Shown: positions 14,871-23,518 of the stretch, piece after piece | How positions within the stretch are numbered: position 1 is the first letter of the stretch | Layout: every line of letters begins with the position of its first letter | Source: an uncultured Alphaproteobacteria bacterium | Lineage (GTDB): Bacteria > Pseudomonadota > Alphaproteobacteria > Rs-D84 | Direction of reading: 5' to 3' | Assembly (NCBI GenBank): GCA_944389265.1 | Contig: CALXLS010000001.1 | Span: 187,825-251,824 of the forward strand | DNA length: 64,000 bases | Program-made: the position numbers and the translations under genes | Notes under the pieces: generated by a model | What the model saw: only the letters and a program-made list of their open reading frames with translations | What the model was told of the DNA's origin: nothing | The model's database searches: none

Positions 14871-17800
14871 TATTTCTTGCGCTTAAAGAATGTGCGCCCT
14901 CTTTCTACAAGGAAGAACAATGCTGGCGTTAAGGTAAATGTCCACACTAAACTTGCGAACATACCACCTATCATAACCGCTGCCATTGCGACTTTCATAC
15001 CGTCGGCACTCCATAATTGAGGTATCATACCTGTCATAACCGCAATAGAAGTCATCAATATCATGGACTTTTTATCTTTCAATTCTGCCCATAATGCTTC
15101 TTTTACATTTTCACCGTTATTTATGCGATTGATAGTTGGTTCCAAAAGCAAAATGTTATTATTTACCACAAGCCCCACTAACATAACAAACGCTAACATA
15201 GCACCAACATTCATGGACGCACCTGACAAGAACAGTAAAACAAATACCCCTGCAAAACTTGTCAAAATAGAAGTCGCAATTGTAAATGGATGTGCCAACG
15301 AGTTCATTATAGCAGCCAACAACATATAAGTCAGAACAATAGCCAAGAAGAACGCACTGCCGATTTCACCAGTTGTTTCATCTTGTATTTCTGACATACC
15401 ACCAAATTCTGCACCGTAACCAGTTTCCCAATCAACTTTTGCTATTGATGCTTCTATTTTCTTTTGGACAGGTCCCATCGTGGACTTACCGATATTTATA
15501 TCGATTTCTGTTATTCTTTCTTTATCCAAACGACGTATATCTGGTGTCGCACGTACAACCTCTATGCTGCCTAATTCAGACAAAGGCACCATACCTTTCT
15601 GGGAATTTACATAAACACTATCAAACATCGCAGATGTTTTAAAAGGACGTGCAAACTCTAATACTATCGGGTATTCTTCACCCTTTTCTTTATACTTATA
15701 ATCATCATTTCCATACAACGCGGTACGAAGCGTAGAACCTGCGTATGAATTCTTTATCCCCCAGAAATTCATTTTTTCTTCGTCTGGTATAAAACGAGTC
15801 TCCAACCCTGGTTCCTGCTGTGCAAACACAGCACTTTGTACTTCAGGTATTTGATTTATCATATCTAATACCTGTTTCGCGTATGCTTCTCGCTTTGCAT
15901 CATCTTCACCAAATATATTCAGTACGATATCAGAAGATATACCCGCACCAGACATACTTTGACCTGCACGCGCCTGAATCTCTACATCAGGTATTTCTGA
16001 TAATTTCGGTACCATTTCACGAACAAGTTCTTTGTCAGAACGCTTTCTATCTTCTATATCAACTAACTCTACCTTTACAGAAATATTCTGTAATCCACGT
16101 TCACCAATTTTTACAGAAGTTGACTTTACTTCTTCAAATTCTGACAACTTATCTTCTATCTGTTTTGCTATTGCCTCAGACTTTTCAAAAGTTGCGCCCA
16201 TAGGTGCACGCGCAGTTATATTAATCTCGTTCGTATCTGTAGATGGCGCAAATTCATTACCAACAAAACGCATCAACATTGAAGAACCTAATAAAACCGC
16301 AATCGCAATTGCAATCACGCGCCAAGGTTTTGAATACTGAAAATCAAACCATTTACGCAAATTAGACTTTTCTTCATCTTTCTTTGTTGTCTTTACAGAT
16401 TGAACACTCTTTTCTGTTTTCTGTTTCTTATTCTCTGTTAGTCTCAAGAACTTTGCTATCATCATAGGTGTTAATGTAAATGAGAACAATAATGATAATA
16501 AAGTTAAGTACACAACAGTTAACCCAAACTGAATCATAAATTGCCCAACAATACCCCCCATAAATGCCAATGGCAAGAACACAACAACATTAGTTCCGAC
16601 ACCCGCTAAAACAGATACCGCAACTTTCTTTGTTCCGTCAATAGCCGCATTTTCTGGGTCTTTACCAGCACGCATTTCTTGCAATGCAGATTCTATCAAA
16701 ATAATAGCATTTGATACCAATGTACCCAGCGCAGAAGAATACGCTAATAATGTCATCGCATTAATTGTAAAGCCACTACCATCCATAAAGAAGAACCCAG
16801 CAATTAATGACGCAGGAATAACAACACCTGCAATAACTGTTGAACGCCAATTACGAGTAAAAGCAAGCAATACCAAAACTGTGAATATAACACCTAAAAT
16901 AATACCGTATATTGTGCTATTTGTTTCATCAGCAACCGCAATGGAAGAATCAGATATAATCTCCATCTGGGCACCTGGGAAACGAGTTTCTAAATCTGCT
17001 TGCAATTCTGGCAGTTTCTTGCGCAACGCTTCGGATATTTTTATAGCATTTCCGTCAGAAGCTTTTACAACAGACGCTATAACAACTCTTTCACCGTTAT
17101 AACGCGCACCTGTTTCTATGTCTCTTGCTGCATCAACTACAGTTGCAATATCACTTAATTTAAAGTTCTGACCTTCGGCAGTTGTTAAACGTAAATTCGC
17201 AATTTCTTCAACGTTCTGAAATTCACCAATAAAACGAACATTTGATGAATCTGTACCAGTTTCAATCTTACCACCTGGTACATTTAAGTTATGCATACCT
17301 AAAGCAGATACTACATCCATAACTGTCACACCACGCGCGGCCATTGATTCTGGATTCATCTCTACACGTACTGCGCGCGTTTCACCACCAAATACTGATA
17401 CACTGGCAACGCCCTTTATCGCGGTAATTTTATTAGACAATGTATTATCTACATATTCTTCTATATCACGCGGATTACCACCACGCAAAACTACATCCAC
17501 AACAGATTCTTGCAAAGGATTCAGTTTTTCTACAACAGGCTGTTTCAAATCATCTGGGAATTCAGAAGACAACGCGTCAAGTTTAGATTTTATTTCTGTA
17601 GATTTATCGTTTACATTTACCCCCAGATTAAACTCCGCCATAACGAAAGCACCATTTTCAAATGCTTGCGAAGTTATTTTCTTTAACTCAGAAACTTCTG
17701 ATATTGCATCTTCCGCTTTCTTTACAACCTGCGATTCTATTTCTGCAGGTGATGCGCCTGGATAAACGAATGTCGCTGTCACCATAGGAAAATCTACAGC

Positions 17801-17908
17801 AGGTGTACGTTCAATATTCATCTTTGGGAAAGACACAAAACCAAGAACCACCCAGAACAAAACAAACATTAATGTCGTAATCGGTCTGCGAACAAAAAAC
17901 TTTAACAT
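14870..17908 (-). CDS. RND efflux transporter, inner-membrane subunit (AcrB/MdtB/HAE1 type)
   Basis: 1012 residues, full length for an RND pump. MLKFFVRRPITTLMFVLFWV is the first helix; two large periplasmic loops and twelve membrane helices follow in the usual duplicated pattern. GASPAEIESQVVKKAED is the porter-domain start, and NAIILIESALQEMRAG lies next to helix 4. Drives proton-coupled export through a MFP and a TolC-like channel. An AGGGGG ribosome site lies 5 nt upstream. Fourth gene of marR-tolC-MFP-RND. Substrate cannot be read; the MarR regulator suggests toxic organic compounds. Confidence 0.95.
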   Translation of the reverse strand: MLKFFVRRPITTLMFVLFWVVLGFVSFPKMNIERTPAVDFPMVTATFVYPGASPAEIESQVVKKAEDAISEVSELKKITSQAFENGAFVMAEFNLGVNVNDKSTEIKSKLDALSSEFPDDLKQPVVEKLNPLQESVVDVVLRGGNPRDIEEYVDNTLSNKITAIKGVASVSVFGGETRAVRVEMNPESMAARGVTVMDVVSALGMHNLNVPGGKIETGTDSSNVRFIGEFQNVEEIANLRLTTAEGQNFKLSDIATVVDAARDIETGARYNGERVVIASVVKASDGNAIKISEALRKKLPELQADLETRFPGAQMEIISDSSIAVADETNSTIYGIILGVIFTVLVLLAFTRNWRSTVIAGVVIPASLIAGFFFMDGSGFTINAMTLLAYSSALGTLVSNAIILIESALQEMRAGKDPENAAIDGTKKVAVSVLAGVGTNVVVFLPLAFMGGIVGQFMIQFGLTVVYLTLLSLLFSFTLTPMMIAKFLRLTENKKQKTEKSVQSVKTTKKDEEKSNLRKWFDFQYSKPWRVIAIAIAVLLGSSMLMRFVGNEFAPSTDTNEINITARAPMGATFEKSEAIAKQIEDKLSEFEEVKSTSVKIGERGLQNISVKVELVDIEDRKRSDKELVREMVPKLSEIPDVEIQARAGQSMSGAGISSDIVLNIFGEDDAKREAYAKQVLDMINQIPEVQSAVFAQQEPGLETRFIPDEEKMNFWGIKNSYAGSTLRTALYGNDDYKYKEKGEEYPIVLEFARPFKTSAMFDSVYVNSQKGMVPLSELGSIEVVRATPDIRRLDKERITEIDINIGKSTMGPVQKKIEASIAKVDWETGYGAEFGGMSEIQDETTGEIGSAFFLAIVLTYMLLAAIMNSLAHPFTIATSILTSFAGVFVLLFLSGASMNVGAMLAFVMLVGLVVNNNILLLEPTINRINNGENVKEALWAELKDKKSMILMTSIAVMTGMIPQLWSADGMKVAMAAVMIGGMFASLVWTFTLTPALFFLVERGRTFFKRKK

Positions 17909-17942
17909 ATTTTACCCCCTATACCAAAAAGACCGTTATTTT

Positions 17943-18539
17943 TTATTTTACTTGCACTTTATCGCCTGCATTTACTTTTGACAGAATGACCTTATCACCA
18001 TCTTTTAAGCCTTCTGAAATAAACGCTTTTTCTGAATCCTGACGAATGACTGTCACTTTCCTGAATTCGGCAACACCATTTTCTGCAATCAAAACACTAT
18101 CACCTTTTACTGCATATGCAGGAACGAAATAACCGTTACCTATAAATTCAGCGTATTGCAAACCGTCCGACACACCACGCGTTCTAACAACATGCATACC
18201 AGTATCTAAATCTATACTTGATGAAACAGAGACTATTTCACCGTTTCCTACTTTCTGACCAGAACGCAATTTACCGACGCGTGCGCTTGATACATATGCA
18301 CGATTATTTTTTATACCGATTGGTTCTTTTATTATGTCTTCAGTTTTTGAAACTTCTATAACATCGACTGGCGTACCAATATCTGCAGCCACGCGCGCCG
18401 CATTAAAAACATTTAGCGATTTTTCTGCACCAATTGCAGAGAATCTAAAAACCACCCAGCACAATAAAATTACCCCACAAAATATATATGTATATCTTTT
18501 CCCTTTTGGCGAAGATACCTTTTCTTTTAATTTTTCCAT
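17943..18539 (-). CDS. Truncated-type membrane fusion protein of the RND pump
   Basis: 198 residues, about half the normal periplasmic adaptor. One N-terminal membrane helix (YIFCGVILLCWVVFRF) is followed by a single lipoyl-half-like strand set (VGKLRSGQKVGNGEIV), a beta-barrel part (DTGMHVVRTRG) and the membrane-proximal end (EGLKDGDKVILSKVNAGDKVQV). The alpha-helical hairpin and the first lipoyl half are absent. No sign of a frameshift: it has a GGGGGA ribosome site and clean neighbours 34 bp from RND and 4 bp from tolC. It is either a minimal adaptor or the end product of an in-frame deletion. Confidence 0.75.
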   Translation of the reverse strand: MEKLKEKVSSPKGKRYTYIFCGVILLCWVVFRFSAIGAEKSLNVFNAARVAADIGTPVDVIEVSKTEDIIKEPIGIKNNRAYVSSARVGKLRSGQKVGNGEIVSVSSSIDLDTGMHVVRTRGVSDGLQYAEFIGNGYFVPAYAVKGDSVLIAENGVAEFRKVTVIRQDSEKAFISEGLKDGDKVILSKVNAGDKVQVK

Positions 18540-18543
18540 ATCT

Positions 18544-19872
18544 TTATTCCCCCAACTTTTTTACAGATTCTGCCGACATTAAAATATTATATTTTGCATT
18601 TATTAACGCCATATCTAACTGATATAGACCTGCAGAAACCTCGGCTAATTCAATTGCAGAAGTTTGACCTGTTGCAAAACGATCACTCGAAAATTCGTAC
18701 GCTTTTGCAGCCAAATCCCTTGCATTTTCAAGGCTCTTTAAATTACCGCGCAAATGATTATACTTTTCAACCGCACGATTATATTCTTCCGTTGTCATCT
18801 TCTTTGACTTATCTAAGTCCTGACGCGCAGCCTCGGCATTCATTGCTTCAACAGTTGCATTTGCTCTGTGCAAACCACCGCTAAAAATAGGTACTTGCAG
18901 TGCAATTCCCCAATACGCAGACTGTGTATTATTACGATTAAACATATTTTCAAATTCTGTATCTAACGCTATGTAATTATATGAAGCAGTGGCCGCAAGC
19001 GTAGGATATGCACCAGCACGCTTTGAACGCGCATTACGTTCGTACATTGCAACCTGCTCACTAAGCATTTCCCATTCAGGCGTTGTCTTTAATTCACCTG
19101 CTTGTAAATCATTAAATTCTTTTGGAAATTCGTCTGTAAGATTTAACTCTTCATTCATATCTATACCAGCCAGAATCTTTAACATTCTGTGTGCGGTATC
19201 TCTGTTGAACTCTGCATCCGATAAGTTTATTTCTTTTGTGGCAATATCAGATTCAATCTTTACTAAATTGCTTCTATTTGCACGCCCTGCAGATGTAAGA
19301 CTTTTCTTCGCAGCAATTGCTTGATTCAAATCTTGCTGAGATATCTTTACTATCTCGTCCGTCATTTTTGCTGTCCAGTAAACATTTGCCGCAGCATACT
19401 TTACCTCGCGACGAGTCATTTCACGTCCAGCCTCGGACATCTTTATCGCAGAACGCACACCTTCAACCGCGTTCCCTATTTTACCAAAAGTATATATAGG
19501 CTGAGTCACAGAAACACCAGCCATAAATATATTATCTGGTATTTCTATATGGCTTATTTCTTTCTGCGCCACCTGTGCGATAAGCCCACCTAATTCAGGT
19601 GGTAAATCTACCCCGTAAGACTTCGTAGGATTTGCAACATTCACTAAATTCATATATGTTGCACTGCCTTCTATATTAAACCAGCGATTTGCATTTGCCG
19701 CATCTAACGATGCTTCTGCTTTTTTTACATTCGCTTCCGCTTTTTTCAAATCTTCCGATTGTGCCAAAATCTTTTCTGTCGCCTGACTTAAAGACAAATC
19801 TAACGCGACAGCATCTTGTGCACAAAATGCCAACAACACCACACCTAAAGACAACACACTTAATTTACGCAT
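18544..19872 (-). CDS. TolC-family outer membrane efflux protein
   Basis: 442 residues with signal peptide (MRKLSVLSLGVVLLAFCAQDAVA). Two outer membrane efflux repeats of long helices and short strands can be seen: ATEKILAQSEDLKKAEANVKKAEASL for the first, and YNRAVEKYNHLRGNLKSLENARDLAAKAYEFS for the second. IFMAGVSVTQPIYTFGKIG and WGIALQVPIFSGG are the typical strand-rich Q-P-I-F motifs. Forms the trimeric outer-membrane channel of the pump. ATG overlaps the marR stop by 8 bp. Confidence 0.93.
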   Translation of the reverse strand: MRKLSVLSLGVVLLAFCAQDAVALDLSLSQATEKILAQSEDLKKAEANVKKAEASLDAANANRWFNIEGSATYMNLVNVANPTKSYGVDLPPELGGLIAQVAQKEISHIEIPDNIFMAGVSVTQPIYTFGKIGNAVEGVRSAIKMSEAGREMTRREVKYAAANVYWTAKMTDEIVKISQQDLNQAIAAKKSLTSAGRANRSNLVKIESDIATKEINLSDAEFNRDTAHRMLKILAGIDMNEELNLTDEFPKEFNDLQAGELKTTPEWEMLSEQVAMYERNARSKRAGAYPTLAATASYNYIALDTEFENMFNRNNTQSAYWGIALQVPIFSGGLHRANATVEAMNAEAARQDLDKSKKMTTEEYNRAVEKYNHLRGNLKSLENARDLAAKAYEFSSDRFATGQTSAIELAEVSAGLYQLDMALINAKYNILMSAESVKKLGE

Positions 19873-20314
19873 TACCTAACTCCATCTTTGTTAAAATATC
19901 ATTAATGTTTTTCATTGATTGCGTTATAACCATTTCATCTTTCTGACTAAGATTTTCAAACAATTTTTCAATAGAACTACGAAAAACCTCTAACGCTTCA
20001 ATCGCAAGTTCTTCGCCATGTTTAGTGCACGCATACCAAGTATTGCGCCTGTCCGCTTCATCTATTGTTCTAGCAACCAGACCATCCTTTTCTAACTTAC
20101 GAAAAGTCGCACATAAATTAGGCGTAGATACAAATTCACTGTGGGCAATGTCTTTTAATTTTGCTTTACCCTTTATATATAAACGAACAAGAACACTTAT
20201 CTGTTGACGTGAATGTCCACATAATTGAGCAGGGTCTTTTTTTAATCTGTCCGCTAATTTATCAAAAATTAATATATTTGATTCAAATAACCGAATAAAT
20301 TCCTTGCGTGCCAC
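19865..20314 (-). CDS. MarR family transcriptional regulator
   Basis: 149 residues with a winged helix: QISVLVRLYIKGKAKLKDIAHSEFVSTPNLCATFRKLEKDGLVARTIDEADRRNTWYACT covers the recognition helix and wing. GTG start with AAAGGAG upstream. First gene of the efflux operon and almost certainly its repressor, relieved by a small ligand. A palindrome overlapping its own promoter (20361-20387) is the likely operator. Confidence 0.93.
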   Translation of the reverse strand: MARKEFIRLFESNILIFDKLADRLKKDPAQLCGHSRQQISVLVRLYIKGKAKLKDIAHSEFVSTPNLCATFRKLEKDGLVARTIDEADRRNTWYACTKHGEELAIEALEVFRSSIEKLFENLSQKDEMVITQSMKNINDILTKMELGNA

Positions 20315-20346
20315 AAAAATCTCCTTTATATTATAAAAAGAAAGAC

Positions 20347-20394
20347 AATTATTAAAAAACTTAATTATTATATGTTTTAATAATTAAAATACAA
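20347..20394 (-). promoter_or_regulatory. marR promoter and overlapping operator
   Basis: On the minus strand TTGTAT (20389-20394) and TATAAT (20367-20372) are 16 bp apart. TTAATTATTA (20361-20370)-N7-TAATAATTAA (20378-20387) is a perfect palindrome across the spacer and -10 box; a second 11-bp inverted repeat (20347-20357 with 20375-20385) overlaps it. The geometry fits MarR autorepression. Confidence 0.6.
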
Positions 20395-20463
20395 GAGAAA
20401 AAGTAGAATATTTTTATTTTTTATTGCAAAAAGTATAAAGATATTTATAATTGAGTTTGTTTT

Positions 20464-20537
20464 TGGGGTGTCGTCTAATGGTAGGACAAGAGATTTTGGT
20501 TCTCTTTATCATGGTTCGAATCCGTGCGCCCCAACCA
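20464..20537 (+). tRNA. tRNA-Gln (TTG)
   Basis: Cloverleaf complete: acceptor TGGGGTG with CGCCCCA, anticodon stem AGAGA/TCTCT with loop TTTTGGT (anticodon TTG), T-arm CATGG-TTCGAAT-CCGTG, encoded CCA at 20535-20537. The last bases of the tRNA and the following terminator are repeated downstream (see repeats). Confidence 0.95.
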
Positions 20538-20571
20538 AAAATTAAATCGCCCTTGTGGCGATTTTATTTTT
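20532..20571 (+). repeat. tRNA-Gln tail plus terminator, direct repeat copy 1
   Basis: 40 bp identical to 21933-21972. It contains the last six bases of tRNA-Gln and a hairpin AAATCGCC-CTTGT-GGCGATTT with a T-rich tail that serves as tRNA terminator. Confidence 0.9.
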
Positions 20572-20698
20572 GGACGCGAGCCACAGTTCGTAATCCCGAC
20601 ATTTATGTCGTTGGTTCGAAAATTTGTATATGAAAACAAGTGAAACGAAGTTTGAATAACTACAAATTTGCGCGCAGGGCAATGCCCGAGCGAATTAA

Positions 20699-20711
20699 GT
20701 GCGCCCCAACC
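20699..20711 (+). repeat. Extra copy of tRNA-Gln 3' end
   Basis: GTGCGCCCCAACC is identical to the tRNA at 20524-20536, 175 bp downstream, with no tRNA body around it. Possible attachment-site remnant. Confidence 0.6.
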
Positions 20712-20720
20712 TCATTTAAC

Positions 20721-20745
20721 AAAACGCCCGTTTGGGCGTTTTTTG
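20721..20745 (+). terminator. Rho-independent terminator
   Basis: AAAACGCCC-GTTT-GGGCGTTTTTT, strong stem with T-run, following the extra tRNA 3' end copy. Confidence 0.75.
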
Positions 20746-20901
20746 TTTATAATCCCAAGGATTATGCGAAAGTTTGTTTTCAGATTTGTATGTTTTAACC
20801 GGCACTTCCGAACCAGTAAAATACGCATAAAAACTTTCGAACTTTGTAAAACACTGAATTTCTAACTAAAATCTACTCAGAAGATATAACCCGTTCACTG
20901 T

Positions 20902-20926
20902 GGTTGTGGGCGGCGAGCGAAACGAA
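20902..20926 (+). repeat. Inverted repeat, left arm flanking the NERD gene
   Basis: 25 bp, near-complementary to 21911-21937 (one mismatch and a 2-base gap). It lies 12 bp past the NERD stop codon. Confidence 0.7.
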
Positions 20927-20937
20927 TAATGTTTTGA

Positions 20938-21663
20938 TTAGTTTAACACTCTATCTTTACCTAACATATCGTTTATATGTTCGACATGTCCTGCTTGTAT
21001 CTCTGTATTGTTTCCATTATCAACTGCCGCTTTCAAAATCCGCATGACTTCATGTTTGTCAGTATATTCTGCATCTGGGTTGTCAAAAATTTTATCCAAA
21101 ACATCATCCAATCTGTGTGGTTTAATTACAAAAGTTCCGTTTGGAATAAAACTGATGTCGCGTAATTCACATCTGCCATCAAACACAACAACCGAATACA
21201 TAGGCAAATTTTCAAACTGTTTGGATTGTTTTTGCAATACTTTTATATGAGATTCATTTTGCAATACAGGGTTATAAAATCTGTATTTATCGTTTCCGTA
21301 ATTCAGCACTTGCATCCATTGGTTTTGCTTTCCTTTGCCAAAAATCCATCCGGAATAATCTTTAACCTCAAAAACAATCAATCCGACTTTGGTTGCAACA
21401 ACAATATCTACTTGTGAAAAACCGTATTTTCCGTTTTTTACATACAAATCATGAAATATCGCTTTCGGAGATATGCCATAATCCAATAATTTGCTTATCA
21501 GATTTCGTTCAGACCAAGTTCCTCTATCTTCTGATGTTATCTCGTCTAATCTTTCGTCATATCTCTTTAGCCAAAAGGTTGCATTGCGGTCTGTTGGAAA
21601 ACCTTTTTTAAAGGCCATAAACAATACGAACATTACCATAAAGATAACAATTAACGCTTCCAT
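20938..21663 (-). CDS. NERD (nuclease-related) domain membrane protein
   Basis: 241 residues from the ATG at 21663. One N-terminal helix (MEALIVIFMVMFVLFMAF), a linker, then a NERD domain: GTWSERNLISKLL, HDLYVKNGKYGFSQVDIVVAT and LIVFEVKDYSGWIFG, giving the E, D and ExK of a PD-(D/E)XK-like nuclease fold. The open frame runs 12 codons further upstream, but those codons contain the TATAAT box (21673-21678) placed 9 bp from the ATG, so a leaderless start is preferred. NERD proteins are often in mobile DNA and are suspected of DNA processing or defence. Bounded by inverted repeats and tRNA-tail repeats. Confidence 0.8.
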   Translation of the reverse strand: MEALIVIFMVMFVLFMAFKKGFPTDRNATFWLKRYDERLDEITSEDRGTWSERNLISKLLDYGISPKAIFHDLYVKNGKYGFSQVDIVVATKVGLIVFEVKDYSGWIFGKGKQNQWMQVLNYGNDKYRFYNPVLQNESHIKVLQKQSKQFENLPMYSVVVFDGRCELRDISFIPNGTFVIKPHRLDDVLDKIFDNPDAEYTDKHEVMRILKAAVDNGNNTEIQAGHVEHINDMLGKDRVLN

Positions 21664-21763
21664 AACGTAGATATTATACTTAAACACACAAGAAATCAAG
21701 CAGGCCTAAATTTAGTTGAAACTTAAAAGTTGTTGATTTAAAATTCTAAAAAAAGAGGAACAC

Positions 21764-21862
21764 ATGAAAAGGCTATTGTTTTTTATTGCATGGCTGTTTT
21801 TTTGGCCATTTATTTTATGGTTTTATGTATTCGGGATAGTTTACGAACGCTGGTTTAAATAA
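21764..21862 (+). CDS. 32-residue single-span membrane protein
   Basis: MKRLLFFIAWLFFWPFILW and a short tail YVFGIVYERWFK, preceded by AAAAGAGGA 5 nt before the ATG. One long aromatic-rich membrane helix with a positive N-terminus. Divergent from the NERD gene. Too small to assign; could be a small toxin-like or regulatory membrane peptide. Real by ribosome site and codon quality only. Confidence 0.45.
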   Translation: MKRLLFFIAWLFFWPFILWFYVFGIVYERWFK

Positions 21863-21910
21863 AGGCATTTATCTTTAGCTAATCAAATATATAAAGGACT
21901 CAACCAAAAG

Positions 21911-21937
21911 TTCGCGTTTCGCCCGCCGCCCACAACC
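21911..21937 (+). repeat. Inverted repeat, right arm flanking the NERD gene
   Basis: 27 bp matching the reverse complement of 20902-20926. It runs into the second tRNA-tail repeat. Confidence 0.7.
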
Positions 21938-21972
21938 AAAAATTAAATCGCCCTTGTGGCGATTTTATTTTT
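21933..21972 (+). repeat. tRNA-Gln tail plus terminator, direct repeat copy 2
   Basis: Perfect 40-bp copy of 20532-20571, 1,401 bp away. Its hairpin also serves as the minus-strand terminator of the ART-HD gene, whose stop codon (21965) lies within it. Confidence 0.9.
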
Positions 21973-23401
21973 CTTTGATTTTAAATATTGTACCTATGGC
22001 ATCTTGCCTTATATCCATCATCTTGTCGTATTCTATCTGATCACGAGTCTTGATGCCATTTGAAATCAAAAACTTTTCTTGTTCTGTTATATACTTTTCT
22101 TGTCCCTTCACAGAAAGAGAACCAAGTCTTTTTCCATAAGGAGTAGAAAAGAACTTTGATTGATACCCCATTTCCCATGATAATCTTATTCTATCCGCAT
22201 CCCACAAACACGCAGAAACTAAATCTTTGGCATTTATACCAACTGTATGCATTTTTACCGCTTCGACTATTCTTTCTACATCAATAGGCAATAAGTCTGG
22301 ATACTTTTCTTTCAAAAATTTTCTTGCAATCGGTTCACACATCGGACCATGCATTTCACAATATTCGTCATTTGTTCTGGCACAATCATGTAAACCTGCC
22401 GCCAATAAAACAGGCATCGGATCTTGATGAACAGACAATGCTAAATCTATACCAAACAAACCAACCTGCTGTGTATGCGTTAAACCATGATAACCATATC
22501 TAGACTGATTCGTAATCTGCGCTATGTTAGGTAAAATCTCTTCAAACAACACCTTAGAATAATAAGCCTTTTCGATAAAATATTGTTTAACACAACTTAA
22601 ACGCAACATGGTTTTCCTATAACAATCTAATAATGATAATTTTTCTTCAACTGTCTCACTTCTGTAAATATCTTCAAATTTTAATGAAAGATATTCTTCA
22701 AAATCCAAATCTCTTTCACTATATTCAGACAAATCTTTTCTTGCAGATATATTGTAAGGATAATTCTGAACAGGTAAATCTAACCGAATTATGCTTTCTG
22801 GTCTAAAAGGAATATATGATATATGCCCATTATCCTCGTAATGATTAGTATAATGAAAACCGTCAAACCCTATAGATTCAAAATACTGAATCAGTCTTTG
22901 CAAAAACAGATGATACCTGTCTACTTCCTCTAACGAATAACCATGACCTTTGCCGACTGCGGGCTCATACAAAGAATCTTTTTCTAACTCTTTCTTTACA
23001 TTATTCCATGACAATTTATTATACGGGTCTTTGGCAATATAATCATATAATAAAGTTAATTTCTTATGCCCCAAGTCCTTTAAAAAGTGAAACAACAAAA
23101 CACTTTGATAAAAAGACTTATCATGAATTGCTTCTATATCTTGTAATTCATAGGTATTTTTCAAATTTAAATTTACGGGTATTATTTTTGCTTTTTTTTC
23201 AAGTTTTGAAAAAATCTTTTGCAAGACATACATTTTCCCAGGTTTGGGTAAACCATCTATCATTTCATACTTTACGCTACCTGAATCAACAATTGATTTT
23301 GCAGCATATATAGACCCAAAATGCGACATAGGTCTAAACCTATCAAAATCACTATATGTACCATGATAAAAAATATTATTTCTTGCTAAAAAACGCGTCA
23401 T
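21965..23401 (-). CDS. Predicted ADP-ribosyltransferase-fold / HD phosphohydrolase fusion protein
   Basis: 478 residues in two parts. Residues 1-250 look like an ART fold: NIFYHGTYSDFDRFRPMSHF (YHGT motif), FGSIYAAKSI, then IIPVNLNLKNTYEL and IGFDGFHYTNHYEDNGHISY, the V-x-L-x-[IL]-KN, GFDG and E-D-x-G-x-x-SY pattern of MuF-C/PARP-like domains. Residues about 300-478 are an HD domain with metal ligands in GLTHTQQV, LHDCART and WDADRIR. No signal peptide or membrane helix. It starts 118 bp from tRNA-Glu and ends inside a tRNA-Gln-tail repeat, so it is probably acquired DNA. Whether it modifies protein, nucleic acid or a nucleotide is not visible; the ART call is less certain than the HD call. 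Confidence 0.65.
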   Translation of the reverse strand: MTRFLARNNIFYHGTYSDFDRFRPMSHFGSIYAAKSIVDSGSVKYEMIDGLPKPGKMYVLQKIFSKLEKKAKIIPVNLNLKNTYELQDIEAIHDKSFYQSVLLFHFLKDLGHKKLTLLYDYIAKDPYNKLSWNNVKKELEKDSLYEPAVGKGHGYSLEEVDRYHLFLQRLIQYFESIGFDGFHYTNHYEDNGHISYIPFRPESIIRLDLPVQNYPYNISARKDLSEYSERDLDFEEYLSLKFEDIYRSETVEEKLSLLDCYRKTMLRLSCVKQYFIEKAYYSKVLFEEILPNIAQITNQSRYGYHGLTHTQQVGLFGIDLALSVHQDPMPVLLAAGLHDCARTNDEYCEMHGPMCEPIARKFLKEKYPDLLPIDVERIVEAVKMHTVGINAKDLVSACLWDADRIRLSWEMGYQSKFFSTPYGKRLGSLSVKGQEKYITEQEKFLISNGIKTRDQIEYDKMMDIRQDAIGTIFKIKEK

Positions 23402-23518
23402 ATTAAAAATACCCCGAAATAGGATTACAGTTTAATACAACATTATAAAATTTGTCAACAAAATAAAATTCAAAAACAATTGAAATTTCTTTAATCAATA
23501 TATAAAATGCATACGTTT

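Larger units (their letters stand above)
20538..20937. other. Gene-free tRNA-tail region
   Basis: 400 bp without a convincing gene. It holds the tRNA terminator, a 9-bp inverted repeat AAATTTGTA/TACAAATTT (about 20619-20669), a second copy of the tRNA 3' end (20699-20711), another terminator (20721-20745) and an inverted-repeat arm (20902-20926). It reads as a scar of successive insertions at the tRNA 3' end. Confidence 0.6.

Noticed and set aside
20538..20937. Second tRNA gene downstream of tRNA-Gln
   Set aside because: Only the 3' 13 bases are repeated; no anticodon arm or D-arm can be folded.
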